A DNA stretch of 37,878 nucleotides from Streptomyces odontomachi (GCF_024435355.1 NZ_JAMJWG010000040.1:1-37878), one strand, 5' to 3'. Numbered from the stretch's first letter, positions 1 through 8,013 are shown. Program-made: numbers and translations. The notes: a model not told the origin generated them from the letters alone.

Positions 1-87
1 GACCGACCCCACCTGAATGTGCCTGCTCTTACGGCGTTCAGCGAGCTTGGTGGGAACGGACGGCATGCCGAGAGAAATCGCAGTCAT
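1..87 (-). CDS. ispG: 4-hydroxy-3-methylbut-2-enyl diphosphate synthase, N-terminal fragment (partial)
   Basis: The minus strand from the ATG at 87 to the window edge reads 29 codons beginning MTAISLGMPSVPTKLAERRK and continuing SRHIQVGSV. I recognise this as the N-terminus of actinobacterial IspG (GcpE). IspG is the iron-sulfur enzyme that converts MEcPP to HMBPP in the MEP isoprenoid pathway; its catalytic part lies outside the window. It follows dxr and the M50 protease on the same strand, the usual Streptomyces order dxr, protease, ispG. A hairpin terminator at 214-260 separates it from the protease gene, so it probably has its own promoter in 88-213. The identification rests on a short but characteristic leader and on synteny. 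Confidence 0.85.
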   Translation of the reverse strand, partial: MTAISLGMPSVPTKLAERRKSRHIQVGSV

Positions 88-213
88 GTGCTGTGCAACC
101 CCAAGGTATGGATCAGAGCCCCGTCATCGGCGGGGTCGGGCTAACGAGGTTACGGCACCGGCCAGGGCCGGAGCACATCCGCCTGATGGCTCCTCCCGGC
201 GCAGGCCGTTCAT

Positions 214-260
214 CCGTGCGCGGCAGCCGGAGCGGTTATTCTCACGGCCGCAGCGCACGG
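214..260 (-). terminator. Hairpin terminator after the M50 protease gene
   Basis: CCGTGCGC (214-221) pairs perfectly with GCGCACGG (253-260), and the inner arms continue the stem with a few mismatches. It lies 7 nt beyond the protease stop codon and before ispG. No U-tract follows, which is common for Streptomyces terminators. The rest of 88-267 holds a small CCCCG/CGGGG hairpin and presumably the ispG promoter, but I see no convincing -35/-10 pair. Confidence 0.6.
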
Positions 261-267
261 GTGGTGA

Positions 268-1569
268 TCAGGAGATTTTCACCGGATTGACGACATCCGC
301 GATCAGGACGAGCAGGGTGAAGCAGATGAAGATCCCGGCGACGACATAAGCGACGGGCATGAGCTTCGCCACGTCGAACGGCCCCGGGTCGGGCCGTCGG
401 AATACCCGCGCCGTGTGCCGTCGCAACGCCTCCCACAGCGCCCCCGCGATGTGCCCGCCGTCCAGCGGCAGCAGCGGCAACATGTTGAACAGGAACAACG
501 AGAGGTTGAAGCCCGCGACCAGGAACAGCATCATCGCGATCTGGTTCTGCGGCGGGATGTCGAGGGTGAACACCTCGCCGCCGACGCGTGCCGCGCCCAC
601 CACGCCCATCGGGGAGTCCGCCTTGCGCTCGGCCCCGCCGAAGGCCGCGTCCCACAGGTCGGGGATCTTCGACGGCAGGGCGACCAGCGAGTCGACGCCG
701 TCCTCCATCATCGTGCCCATGCGCGTGACGGAGTCGCCGAAGGACTGCTGGACGATCCCGGAGGCGGGGCTGAAGCCGAGGAAGCCGGCGTAGACGTACT
801 TGCCGTCGACGTAGCCGCCGCGGCCGTCGGTCTTGCTGACCTGGTTGCGGATGAGGTCGGCGTGCAGCACCTGGCGCTGGCCGTGCCGCTCGATGGTGAG
901 GGTGGCCGGGCCGATGGTGTCGCGGATGCTGGTCTGGAGGGCGGACCAGTCCGTCACGGGCTTCCCGTCGAACGCGACGATCTTGTCGCCCGCCTTGAGG
1001 CCCGCCGCCTTCGCGGGTGCCGGCTTGTCGCCCTTGTGGCAGGTGGAGCGGTTCTCGCTCTGCTGGATGACGCAGTCCGACACCTTGCCGACCGTGGTCG
1101 TCTCGGTCTGCACGCCGAAGGTCATCATGACCCCCAGGAAGATCGCGACAGCCAGGATCAGGTTCATGAACGGGCCCGCGAACATCACGATGACCCGCTT
1201 CCACGGCTTGCGGGTGTAGAAGAGGCGCTGCTCGTCGCCGGGCTGGAGCTCCTCGAAGGCGGCCGAGCGGGCGTCCTCGATCATGCCGCGCCAGGGCGAG
1301 GTGGAGCGGGCCTCCAGCCGGCCGTCCGGACCCGGCGGGAACATGCCGATCATGCGGATGTAGCCGCCCAGCGGGATCGCCTTGATGCCGTACTCGGTGT
1401 CGCCCTTCTTCCGGGAGAAGATCGTCGGACCGAAGCCCACCATGTACTGGGGCACCCGGATGCCGAACAGCTTCGCCGTCGACAGGTGGCCCAGCTCGTG
1501 CCAGGCGATGGAGATCAGTAGCCCGATCGCGAAGACGACTATGCCGAGGACCATCATCAGTGCCGTCAT
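268..1569 (-). CDS. RseP-type site-2 protease (M50 metalloprotease with PDZ domain)
   Basis: This 433-residue intramembrane zinc metalloprotease belongs to the RseP/S2P family, which cleaves membrane-embedded substrates such as anti-sigma factors. HELGH at residues 24-28 lies in the first membrane helix, giving two zinc ligands and the catalytic Glu. It is followed by the family's GFGPTIF and PLGGYIRM segments. A PDZ domain lies mid-protein (AAGLKAGDKIVAFDGKPV). The LPLLPLDGGHI motif near the C-terminus supplies the third zinc ligand Asp. The ATG at 1569 is chosen because it overlaps the dxr stop (ATGA) and starts directly before the first membrane helix. An in-frame upstream extension has no family similarity and runs inside dxr. 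Translation is therefore probably coupled to dxr. The substrate cannot be told from sequence. Confidence 0.93.
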   Translation of the reverse strand: MTALMMVLGIVVFAIGLLISIAWHELGHLSTAKLFGIRVPQYMVGFGPTIFSRKKGDTEYGIKAIPLGGYIRMIGMFPPGPDGRLEARSTSPWRGMIEDARSAAFEELQPGDEQRLFYTRKPWKRVIVMFAGPFMNLILAVAIFLGVMMTFGVQTETTTVGKVSDCVIQQSENRSTCHKGDKPAPAKAAGLKAGDKIVAFDGKPVTDWSALQTSIRDTIGPATLTIERHGQRQVLHADLIRNQVSKTDGRGGYVDGKYVYAGFLGFSPASGIVQQSFGDSVTRMGTMMEDGVDSLVALPSKIPDLWDAAFGGAERKADSPMGVVGAARVGGEVFTLDIPPQNQIAMMLFLVAGFNLSLFLFNMLPLLPLDGGHIAGALWEALRRHTARVFRRPDPGPFDVAKLMPVAYVVAGIFICFTLLVLIADVVNPVKIS

Positions 1570-2828
1570 GCGCGAGCCTCCGCGGTCGCCTTCGCCGTCA
1601 GTTCCCGGGCCCGGGCCCGGGCCCAGGTCTCCGCTTCGAGGACGTCCGCAACGGTCAGGGAAGTTCCCGTGCGGGGTGTGCCGTGTTCGGCGACGACCTC
1701 GGTGACGGTCTCCATGATGCCGGGAAAGGGCAGGGCCCCGTTCAGGAACGCGTCGACGCACTCCTCGTTGGCCGCATTGAACACCGCCGGAGCCGTGCCC
1801 GCGAGCTGCCCGACGTGCCGGGCGAGGCCGACGGAGGGGAAGGCCTCGTTGTCCAGCGGGAAGAATTCCCAGGTGGAGGCCTTCGTCCAGTCGAATGCGG
1901 GGGCCGCTTCGGGAATCCGTTCGGGCCAGCCGAGGCCGATGGCGATAGGGCCGCGCATATCGGGCGGAGTGGCCTGCGCGATCGTGGAACCGTCGGTGAA
2001 CTCGACCATCGAGTGCACATACGACTGCGGGTGGACGACCACCTCGATCTGCTCGAACGGGATGTCGTACAGCAGATGCGCCTCGATGACCTCCAGGCCC
2101 TTGTTGACCAGGGTGGCCGAGTTGATGGTGATGACCGGGCCCATCTCCCAGGTGGGATGCGCGAGCGCGTCCTTGGGGGTGACACCGGCCAGCTCGGCCC
2201 GGGTCCGGCCGCGGAACGGGCCGCCGGAGGCGGTGACGACGATCTTGCGCACATCGGCGCGGGTACCGGAGGCCAGCGCCTGGAAGAGGGCCGCGTGTTC
2301 GGAGTCGACCGGGATGATCTGGCCGGGCTTGGCCAGCGCCTTGACCAGCGGCCCGCCGACGATCAGCGACTCCTTGTTGGCGAGTGCCAGGGTCCGCCCG
2401 GCGCCGAGGGCGGCGAGGGTGGGGGCCAGGCCGATGGAGCCGGTGATGCCGTTGAGGACCGTGTGGCAGGAGGAGGCGGCGAGCTCGGTGGCCGCGTCGG
2501 GCCCGGCCAGGATCTCGGGCAGCGGCTCGCCGGCCCCGTACCGGGCGGAGAGCTCCTCACGCAGCGCCGGCACCACGTCCTCGCGTGCCACCGCCAGGGT
2601 GGGCACCCGCAGCTGGTGCGCCTGCTCGGCGAGGAGTGCGACGCGGCCGCCGGCCGCGGACAGGCCGGTGACCCGGAAACGGTCGGGGTGGCGCAGCACC
2701 AGGTCGATGGCCTGGGTGCCGATCGAGCCGGTCGAGCCGAGGATGACGATGTCCCGTGCGTCGGAAGCGCCGACACCGGGATCGAAGACGAGATGCGGAT
2801 CCGCGAGTGGGGATGGCCTGTCGCTCAT
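1566..2828 (-). CDS. dxr: 1-deoxy-D-xylulose-5-phosphate reductoisomerase
   Basis: DXR is the cytosolic NADPH- and divalent-metal-dependent enzyme that turns DXP into MEP, the committed step of the MEP pathway. The 420-residue product has the Rossmann motif GSTGSIG at 31-37 and LANKES at 149-154. VDSEHAALFQ follows, with metal ligands D175 and E177. Then come ASGGPFRG, HPTWEMGP and the flexible-loop region with VVHPQSYVHSMVEF. Near the C-terminus the metal-binding segment reads FNAANEECVDAFL. All key residues appear present and the length is normal. The ATG at 2828 follows a G-rich GGGGGG stretch; earlier in-frame codons encode only an Arg-rich sequence foreign to the family. It is first of the dxr-protease pair, with ispG behind a terminator. 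Confidence 0.97.
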   Translation of the reverse strand: MSDRPSPLADPHLVFDPGVGASDARDIVILGSTGSIGTQAIDLVLRHPDRFRVTGLSAAGGRVALLAEQAHQLRVPTLAVAREDVVPALREELSARYGAGEPLPEILAGPDAATELAASSCHTVLNGITGSIGLAPTLAALGAGRTLALANKESLIVGGPLVKALAKPGQIIPVDSEHAALFQALASGTRADVRKIVVTASGGPFRGRTRAELAGVTPKDALAHPTWEMGPVITINSATLVNKGLEVIEAHLLYDIPFEQIEVVVHPQSYVHSMVEFTDGSTIAQATPPDMRGPIAIGLGWPERIPEAAPAFDWTKASTWEFFPLDNEAFPSVGLARHVGQLAGTAPAVFNAANEECVDAFLNGALPFPGIMETVTEVVAEHGTPRTGTSLTVADVLEAETWARARARELTAKATAEARA

Positions 2829-2900
2829 CCCCCCATTGTTGCGGCTCGTCGTGCGGGGGCCGACACGGGCTGTCGTACGCACTTCTCGGTCACGGAGCGC

Positions 2901-2930
2901 GCAGGTGCGGGACGTGCAGGTGCGGGACGT
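2901..2930. repeat. 15-bp tandem duplication upstream of dxr
   Basis: GCAGGTGCGGGACGT occurs twice head to tail, at 2901-2915 and 2916-2930, about 75-100 bp upstream of the dxr start. It could be a duplicated regulator site or simple slippage. Confidence 0.8.
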
Positions 2931-3304
2931 GCACGCGGTGAGGGAGCGCGTGGCCCGGACGGGGACGCAGGGCATGAGGAGTCACGGCGGCCCAGGCTCC
3001 GGACGCCGCCACGGGATGTCGTCATGGGTGGTGAGCGCCTGCGGTGTGCGCCGTCCGGCGCCCTTCGACTCCCGCGAATTCGTGCACGCCCCCTGATGAA
3101 TCCTGGCGCTGAGTGATCAGTCGGCTACGCAGAGCACAATGATCCCAAGGGGTCGGCACAGGCCGTGACGCGCCTGCACGGCGGGCGGATCGATCGGAAG
3201 CGTTCCCCAACTGCACCGCTTGCACTGGGCATATGACACTTTTTCGGCGAAGAAAAGGTACGACCTGCGATTTCTCTCGCAAGAACGAAAGGACTTGCCG
3301 ATTA

Positions 3305-3348
3305 CGTGACGATAGGTTCGCTCTGCGTCACGCGAGCGGTTATCGTCA
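3305..3348. promoter_or_regulatory. Nested inverted repeats upstream of the 3436 gene
   Basis: CGTGACG (3305-3311) pairs with CGTCACG (3326-3332). TGACGATA (3307-3314) pairs with TATCGTCA (3341-3348), so one left half could match either right half. The element lies about 90-130 bp before the small membrane protein gene. It may be an operator or an alternative RNA structure. That it is regulatory is inference from symmetry and position. Confidence 0.35.
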
Positions 3349-3435
3349 GCGCACACAGCGCGACCCCGGGATCACGGTCGGCAAACCACCCGGGGCCCGC
3401 TGCATCTGAAACACACCAAAGCAAAGGAGCACTGG

Positions 3436-3708
3436 ATGCCCCTTCACATCGCCGCAGAGCCGCCCCCTCCCGGGAGCCGGACCAGCGGTTACGCAACTTA
3501 CATGTCTCCCTTCGGCGACGTCCAAACCTCCGGAACCGTTTACGGCCGGGTCAACATCCGGCTCGGGGCGTTCCTCGCCCTTCCCGTGCTGCTGGTGCTG
3601 CTGATCCGAGGGGGCACAGGGGTATCGGTGCTCGCCGGTGCCGCGCTGACCGCCGTGACGGCAGCAGGCAGCATCACCTACCGCTATGTCAGGAAGCCCC
3701 GCTCCTGA
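3436..3708 (+). CDS. Small membrane protein of unknown function
   Basis: This 90-residue protein matches no family I recognise. Residues 1-40 are polar and Pro/Gly-rich (PPPPGSRTSGYATYMSPFG). Two hydrophobic segments follow, about residues 45-57 (LGAFLALPVLLVLL) and 63-80 (GVSVLAGAALTAVTAA), separated by a short RGGTG turn. The end is basic (TYRYVRKPRS). This predicts a two-helix inner membrane hairpin. AGGAG is well placed before the ATG at 3436. A strong hairpin terminator at 3716-3747 ends the unit, so it is probably monocistronic. The upstream inverted repeats at 3305-3348 hint at specific regulation. Reality as a gene is supported by the ribosome site, codon bias and terminator; function is unknown. 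Confidence 0.72.
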   Translation: MPLHIAAEPPPPGSRTSGYATYMSPFGDVQTSGTVYGRVNIRLGAFLALPVLLVLLIRGGTGVSVLAGAALTAVTAAGSITYRYVRKPRS

Positions 3709-3715
3709 CCGAGGC

Positions 3716-3747
3716 GCCGGGCCCCGGCCACCCGCCTGGGGCCCGGC
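3716..3747 (+). terminator. Hairpin terminator after the small membrane protein gene
   Basis: GCCGGGCCCC (3716-3725) and GGGGCCCGGC (3738-3747) form a perfect 10-bp stem with a 12-nt loop, starting 7 nt after the stop codon. No U-tract follows. Confidence 0.75.
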
Positions 3748-3887
3748 CTCCACGCCCGACCACCCGACCCGTGCGACGCGACGCCTTTCGTTGCGTCGAC
3801 CCGGCAAACCGGCACGGCCGGCGTGACGAGAAAAACCAGCCGCATGCCCGGGCGTACCACCGCCCGGACGGCCCGCGAGGAAACCCC

Positions 3888-5303
3888 ATGTCGACGAAAC
3901 GCTCCAGCGGCCTCACGTGCGCGTCCTGCGGGAGCACTTTCCGGCGCCCCAGCAACCGCGGGCGCCTGCCCCTCTTCTGTAGCCCGTCCTGCCGCAGCTC
4001 CGCCTACCGCGCGCGGACCACGGTACGGCCGGGCGTGCCGCCCGAGCACGACGAGGCGGCCGCCCGGGTGGCCGAGGACACCCGCGCCTCCGTCACCGCC
4101 CTGCTGGCCGCCGCGCGCAGCCTGGCCCCCGGCGCGCCCATGGAACTGGTCAACCGTGCGGTCACCATCCGGCAGGACGCCGAGGACATGCTGGCCGTCG
4201 CGGTGCGCAAGGCCCGCAGCCACGGCGCCACCTGGGAACAGATCGGCCTGGCCACCAGCCTCGCCGCGGACTCCGCACGCGGGCACTGGTCCGGCGACCA
4301 GGTGGCGCGGGTCCTCCAGCGGCGCAGTAACCGGGCGGCCTCCCCGGGCGCCCCAGGGCGGCCTGGGGCGCCTGCCGTACGGGGGGTCGCGGACGTTCCC
4401 CGGTCGGCCGGGGGCCCACCGCGGACCGAGGCGCCGGAGCCGGCCGAGGCGGTGAAGCCGGCGGAGGCTCCGAAGTCCGCCGGCGGCCCGGGGTCCGCGC
4501 CAGGGCCGGTGCCGGCGTCAGGGCCAGGGCCAGCGTCAGGGCCAGGGCCAGCGTCAGGGCCAGGGCCGGCGTCGGGACCGGTGCGGGAAGCGGGCGGTGC
4601 CCCGGGACCGGAGGGTGCCTGCGCACCCGGCGGCGTGCCCCGGTCGGAGGGTGACGCCGGCCCGGGCGCGGACGGCACCGCGGGCAGACGCGGCGCACCA
4701 CCGCGTGCGCCGGGCGGCTGCGGGGAGCAGGAGAGACGCGGCGCCGAGCAGCTCGCGCTCGCCATGAGCCATCTGCGCACCACCCGGCGCAGCTCGGCAC
4801 GGGCGGTGGCGCGCTGTATCGGGGTCTCCGCGTCGCTGCTCTCGCTGGTCCTGGCCGGCAAGCGGCTGCCCTCCTGGGAGGTGACCGAGGGCTTTGCGCG
4901 GGCCTGTGACGCCGACCCCGGTGACCTGGTGCGGCTGTGGGAGCAGGCGCACGGCATCGCCCCTGCGCCGACCGCCTCCCCCGTCGAGTTGCGTACCCTC
5001 CTGCGCTGCGCGCTGCGCGGCCTCTACCTGGCCGCTCGCGAGCCGGACCTGCCGGCGGTCGGCCGGGCCACCGGCCAGGCCTTCGGCCGCGAGCAGCTGG
5101 CCTGCCTGGTCGACTCCTCCGCCCCACCGCCCACGGACTGGCCGGTTCTCGAGCGGGTGGTCTCGGCACTCGGGGGGCGGCCGGAGGACATCCGTCCGCT
5201 GTGGTTGCAGGCCGCGGACGCGTTGCAGGGCGTGGTGCGGCTGCCGGCGCCCGTCGACGATCCGCTGGGCCGGCCCGGGCTGCCAGCGGCCGCCTTCGGC
5301 TAG
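3888..5303 (+). CDS. Zinc-ribbon and XRE helix-turn-helix regulatory protein
   Basis: The 471-residue product is mosaic. Residues 11-35 carry four cysteines spaced C-x2-C-x16-C-x3-C, a small zinc ribbon resembling treble-clef fingers. Residues about 50-140 are helical and include ATWEQIGLATSLAADSARGH, a second possible DNA-binding helix pair. Residues about 150-280 are Pro/Ala/Gly-rich linker with an 18-bp coding repeat. Residues about 290-355 form an XRE-type domain (SARAVARCIGVSASLLSLVL, then AGKRLPSWEVTEGFARAC). The rest is helical with no recognised fold. The ATG at 3888 is preceded by GCGAGGAAA and immediately precedes the Cys motif; upstream in-frame codons look non-coding. The sigma-like gene at 5393 follows by 89 bp and may be co-transcribed. 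DNA binding is well supported; the target is unknown. Confidence 0.8.
   Translation: MSTKRSSGLTCASCGSTFRRPSNRGRLPLFCSPSCRSSAYRARTTVRPGVPPEHDEAAARVAEDTRASVTALLAAARSLAPGAPMELVNRAVTIRQDAEDMLAVAVRKARSHGATWEQIGLATSLAADSARGHWSGDQVARVLQRRSNRAASPGAPGRPGAPAVRGVADVPRSAGGPPRTEAPEPAEAVKPAEAPKSAGGPGSAPGPVPASGPGPASGPGPASGPGPASGPVREAGGAPGPEGACAPGGVPRSEGDAGPGADGTAGRRGAPPRAPGGCGEQERRGAEQLALAMSHLRTTRRSSARAVARCIGVSASLLSLVLAGKRLPSWEVTEGFARACDADPGDLVRLWEQAHGIAPAPTASPVELRTLLRCALRGLYLAAREPDLPAVGRATGQAFGREQLACLVDSSAPPPTDWPVLERVVSALGGRPEDIRPLWLQAADALQGVVRLPAPVDDPLGRPGLPAAAFG
4512..4583 (+). repeat. 18-bp in-frame tandem repeat coding for a Pro-Ala-Ser-Gly linker
   Basis: CCRGCGTCAGGGCCAGGG runs for three near-identical copies (4512-4529, 4530-4547, 4548-4565) and a fourth degenerate copy to 4583. 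It encodes repeated PASGPG in the linker between the zinc ribbon and the XRE domain. Copy number changes would stay in frame. Confidence 0.85.
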
Positions 5304-5392
5304 CCGGCATCCGGTCGATGCGCGCCCCCGGCCGCACGCTCCGCCCCGGCCGTACCCGGCCCGCCCGGGCCCACCAGCACAGGGAGTCCCTC

Positions 5393-5938
5393 ATGACCCG
5401 CGACGAAGTCGGTGGCGTCGACGCCGGCCTGCCGCTGGAGTTCGACGGCATCGATGTGAACCTTCCGCTGGCGTTCGGCGCTTTCTGTCTGCTGCACGGC
5501 GCCCGCTACCAGGCCTACGCCCAGTACCGGCTGCGGGACTTCGCGGCCGCCCGGCACGTGGTGCGCTGCGCGCTGGGCGAGCTGCTGGTCGCCTGGCCGG
5601 CAGCGCTCACCTCCGAGCCGGCGGTGGTCGGCTGGCGCATCCTGCGGCGCCACCTGACCGTCGCCCTGCGCGGGCCCGCCGGCGCCGGCCACGACACGGT
5701 GCACCGGCTGGTGCCGGCGCCGGCGGCCGACGCCGCCGTGCTGCACCTTGCGCTCGGCCTGGCCACCGACGGCATCGCCGACCTGATGGGCTGCACCCCC
5801 GAGCACGCCCGGTACTGGCTGCTCACCTTCGAGAGGCATGTCGTCCAGCACGCGGGCGGTGAGTTGGCCGCCGCGGTGGAGGAGTTGCGCGCGGCGCGCC
5901 CCCTGCGGTGCAAAGGGCGCGACGCGCTGCGGCCCTGA
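5393..5938 (+). CDS. Sigma-factor-like protein, divergent ECF type
   Basis: The product is 181 residues. Residues about 28-72 match the pattern of sigma-70 region 2: FCLLHGARYQAYAQYRLRD, then alternating helix residues and a conserved Trp at LLVAWPA. Residues about 115-150 resemble region 4: AAVLHLALGLATDGIADLMG, followed by CTPEHARYWLLTFERHV with a helix-turn-helix layout. Both parts are degenerate compared with a working ECF sigma factor. It may be an atypical sigma, a sigma-mimicking regulator or a partner of the zinc-ribbon/XRE protein upstream. AGGGAG stands 6 nt before the ATG at 5393. It is convergent with the acyl-CoA dehydrogenase, with only 8 bp between stop codons. No anti-sigma gene is visible. 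The sigma-like assignment is inference from pattern, not a close match. Confidence 0.6.
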   Translation: MTRDEVGGVDAGLPLEFDGIDVNLPLAFGAFCLLHGARYQAYAQYRLRDFAAARHVVRCALGELLVAWPAALTSEPAVVGWRILRRHLTVALRGPAGAGHDTVHRLVPAPAADAAVLHLALGLATDGIADLMGCTPEHARYWLLTFERHVVQHAGGELAAAVEELRAARPLRCKGRDALRP

Positions 5939-5946
5939 CGGTGACG

Positions 5947-7953
5947 TCAGCCGATCCGCCGGTGCACGTTCTCCTTCCCCGACGGGCCCGGCGTGGCGTC
6001 CGCGATCCACGGTCCCTCGCCGCTGGGGTCGAGGACGCCCTCCTCCAGCCAGGTGTAGGCACCGTTCAGGACGCCCTTGACGAGGGCGCGGTCCGCGGTG
6101 TCGGTGTTGGTCCACAGCCGGGCGAAGAGTTCGTCGGCCCGGATGCGGGCCTGGCGGCAGAACACGTCGGCGAGCTGGTAGGCCTCGCGTCCGTGGTCGT
6201 CCTGGCTGCGCAGCCGCTCCGCACGGACGCAGGCCGCGCTCATCGCGAAGAGTTCGGCGCCGATGTCGACGATCCGCCCCAGGAAGCCCTGCTTGGACTC
6301 CATCCGGCCCTGCCAGCGGGACATCGCGTAGAAGGTGCAGCGGGCCAGCTTGCGGGCGCTGCGCTCGACATACCGCAGATGGACGGACAGGTCGGCGTGG
6401 CCAGAACCAGGGGCGCGAATCGCTTCCTTAGAAGGGCGGTGGCGGGCGACGGGTGGGCGGAAGTCGCCGTACGAGACCGGCAGCTGGCCGGGGCCTGCAA
6501 CCAGTTTCGGCAGCCAGCGGGCGTAGAAGCCGCCCGCCTTCGCGCCCGCCCTGGCCTTGTCGGACAGGGACTTCTCGGGGTCGATGAGGTCGCCCGCGAC
6601 GGACAGGTGGGCGTCCACGGCCTCGCGGGCGATCAGCAGGTGCATGATCTCCGTCGAGCCCTCGAAGATGCGGTTGATGCGCAGGTCACGCAGCATCTGC
6701 TCGGCGGGCACCGCACGCTCGCCACGGGCGGCGAGCGAGGCGGCCGTCTCGAAGCCGCGGCCACCGCGGATCTGCACCAGCTCGTCCGCCATCAGCCAGG
6801 CCATCTCCGAGCCGTACAGCTTGGCGAGGGCGGCCTCGATACGGATGTCGTTGCGATCCTCGTCGGCCATCTGCGACGACAGGTCCAGCACCGCCTCCAG
6901 GGCGAACGAGGTCGCAGCGATGAAGGCGATCTTCGCGCCGACGGCCTCGTGGTGGGCCACCGGCTTGCCCCACTGCTCCCGGGCGCCGGACCACTCGCGG
7001 GCGATCTTCAGGCACCACTTGCCGGCGCCCGAGCACATCGCCGGCAGCGAGAGCCGTCCGGTGTTGAGGGTGGTGAGCGCGATCTTCAGGCCCGCGCCCT
7101 CAGGGCCGATGCGGTTCGCGGCGGGCACCCGGACCTGGTGGAAGCGGGTGACGCCGTTCTCGATGCCGCGCAGCCCCATGAAGGCGTTGCGGTTCTCCAC
7201 CGTGATCCCGTCCGACCCGGCCTCGACCACGAACGCCGTGATACCGCCCTTGTGTCCCTCGGACTGCGGCACGCGCGCCATCACGACGAGCAGGTCGGCG
7301 ATCACCCCGTTGGTCGTCCACAGCTTGACGCCGTCCAGCAGGTAGTCATCGCCGTCCGGCACCGCACTGGTGGCCAGCCGCGCCGGGTCCGAGCCGACGT
7401 CCGGTTCGGTCAGCAGGAACGCCGAGATGTCGGTGCGGGCGCAGCGCGGCAGGAAGGCCTGCTTCTGCTCGTCGGTGCCGAACATCTTCAGCGGCTGCGG
7501 CACGCCGATCGACTGGTGCGCGGAGAGCAGGGCCCCGATGGCCGGGTTCGCGGAGCCGGCGAGGGCCAGGGCCTTGTTGTAGTAGAGGGACGTCAGGCCG
7601 AGGCCCCCGTACTTCGTGTCGATCTTCATGCCGAGCGCGCCGAGCTCCTTGAGGCCGTTGATCACCTCGTCGGGGATCTGCGCCTCGCGCTCGATCCGGG
7701 CGGAGTCGACCTTCGTCTCGAGGAAGTCCCGCAGCTTCGCGAGGAACGCCTCGCCGCGGCGTACGTCGTCGTCCGCGGGCTGCGGGTGCGGGTGGATGAG
7801 ATCGAGCCGGAAACGGCCGAGGAACAGCTCCTTGGCGAAGCTGGGCTTGCGCCAGCCCTGCTCACGGGCGGCCTCGGCGACCTGGCGCGCCTCACGTTCG
7901 GTGACAGGGCGGCCGGTGGGCTGTGGGGACTTCGGTGTGGTGGGTGCGGTCAT
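5947..7953 (-). CDS. Acyl-CoA dehydrogenase (long form, 668 aa)
   Basis: This FAD-dependent enzyme oxidises acyl-CoA to trans-2-enoyl-CoA, the first step of beta-oxidation. Family landmarks are in order: LTEPDVGSDPA (181-191), LWTTNG (211-216), GLRGIENG (260-267), ARLDRN-equivalent helices, GGRGFET (397-403), and RIFEGSTEIM (428-437) with the catalytic base Glu431. A further 230 residues follow, the extended C-terminal domain seen in very-long-chain and ACAD9-like enzymes, whereas short- and medium-chain forms are about 380 residues. This suggests long or unusual acyl substrates. GAGGTGAG precedes the ATG at 7953. The gene is downstream of the aldehyde dehydrogenase but separated by a terminator and its own upstream region with a strong palindromic operator (7979-8013), pointing to TetR-type control. 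Confidence 0.93.
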   Translation of the reverse strand: MTAPTTPKSPQPTGRPVTEREARQVAEAAREQGWRKPSFAKELFLGRFRLDLIHPHPQPADDDVRRGEAFLAKLRDFLETKVDSARIEREAQIPDEVINGLKELGALGMKIDTKYGGLGLTSLYYNKALALAGSANPAIGALLSAHQSIGVPQPLKMFGTDEQKQAFLPRCARTDISAFLLTEPDVGSDPARLATSAVPDGDDYLLDGVKLWTTNGVIADLLVVMARVPQSEGHKGGITAFVVEAGSDGITVENRNAFMGLRGIENGVTRFHQVRVPAANRIGPEGAGLKIALTTLNTGRLSLPAMCSGAGKWCLKIAREWSGAREQWGKPVAHHEAVGAKIAFIAATSFALEAVLDLSSQMADEDRNDIRIEAALAKLYGSEMAWLMADELVQIRGGRGFETAASLAARGERAVPAEQMLRDLRINRIFEGSTEIMHLLIAREAVDAHLSVAGDLIDPEKSLSDKARAGAKAGGFYARWLPKLVAGPGQLPVSYGDFRPPVARHRPSKEAIRAPGSGHADLSVHLRYVERSARKLARCTFYAMSRWQGRMESKQGFLGRIVDIGAELFAMSAACVRAERLRSQDDHGREAYQLADVFCRQARIRADELFARLWTNTDTADRALVKGVLNGAYTWLEEGVLDPSGEGPWIADATPGPSGKENVHRRIG

Positions 7954-7978
7954 TGAGGGCTCACCTCGCCGCGGATCG

Positions 7979-8013
7979 GGTAACCGGAACCGACCGGTGG
8001 TTACCGGTCGGTT
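7979..8013. promoter_or_regulatory. Palindromic operator upstream of the acyl-CoA dehydrogenase
   Basis: AACCGACCGGT (7988-7998) and ACCGGTCGGTT (8003-8013) form a perfect 11-bp inverted repeat around GGTT. A second overlapping inverted repeat pairs GGTAACC (7979-7985) with GGTTACC (7999-8005). The element sits 26-60 bp before the start codon, downstream of a possible minus-strand -10 (TATACG near 8020). The symmetry and ACCGGTCGGT core resemble TetR-family operators of fatty-acid genes. No TetR gene is in the window. Confidence 0.7.

Larger units (their letters stand above)
2829..3435. other. Intergenic region between divergent dxr and the 3436 gene
   Basis: About 600 bases carry the divergent promoters. 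I find no gene in it; the open frames here have poor codon bias. Visible items are a 15-bp tandem duplication at 2901-2930 and nested inverted repeats at 3305-3348. An AT-richer stretch around 3230-3300 is likely promoter DNA for the plus-strand gene. No -35/-10 pair is good enough to call. Confidence 0.6.

Noticed and set aside
5908..7956. Plus-strand frame of about 680 codons opposite the acyl-CoA dehydrogenase
   Set aside because: A shadow of a high-GC gene: Gly/Arg/Val-rich with no domain, while the minus strand has a complete acyl-CoA dehydrogenase.
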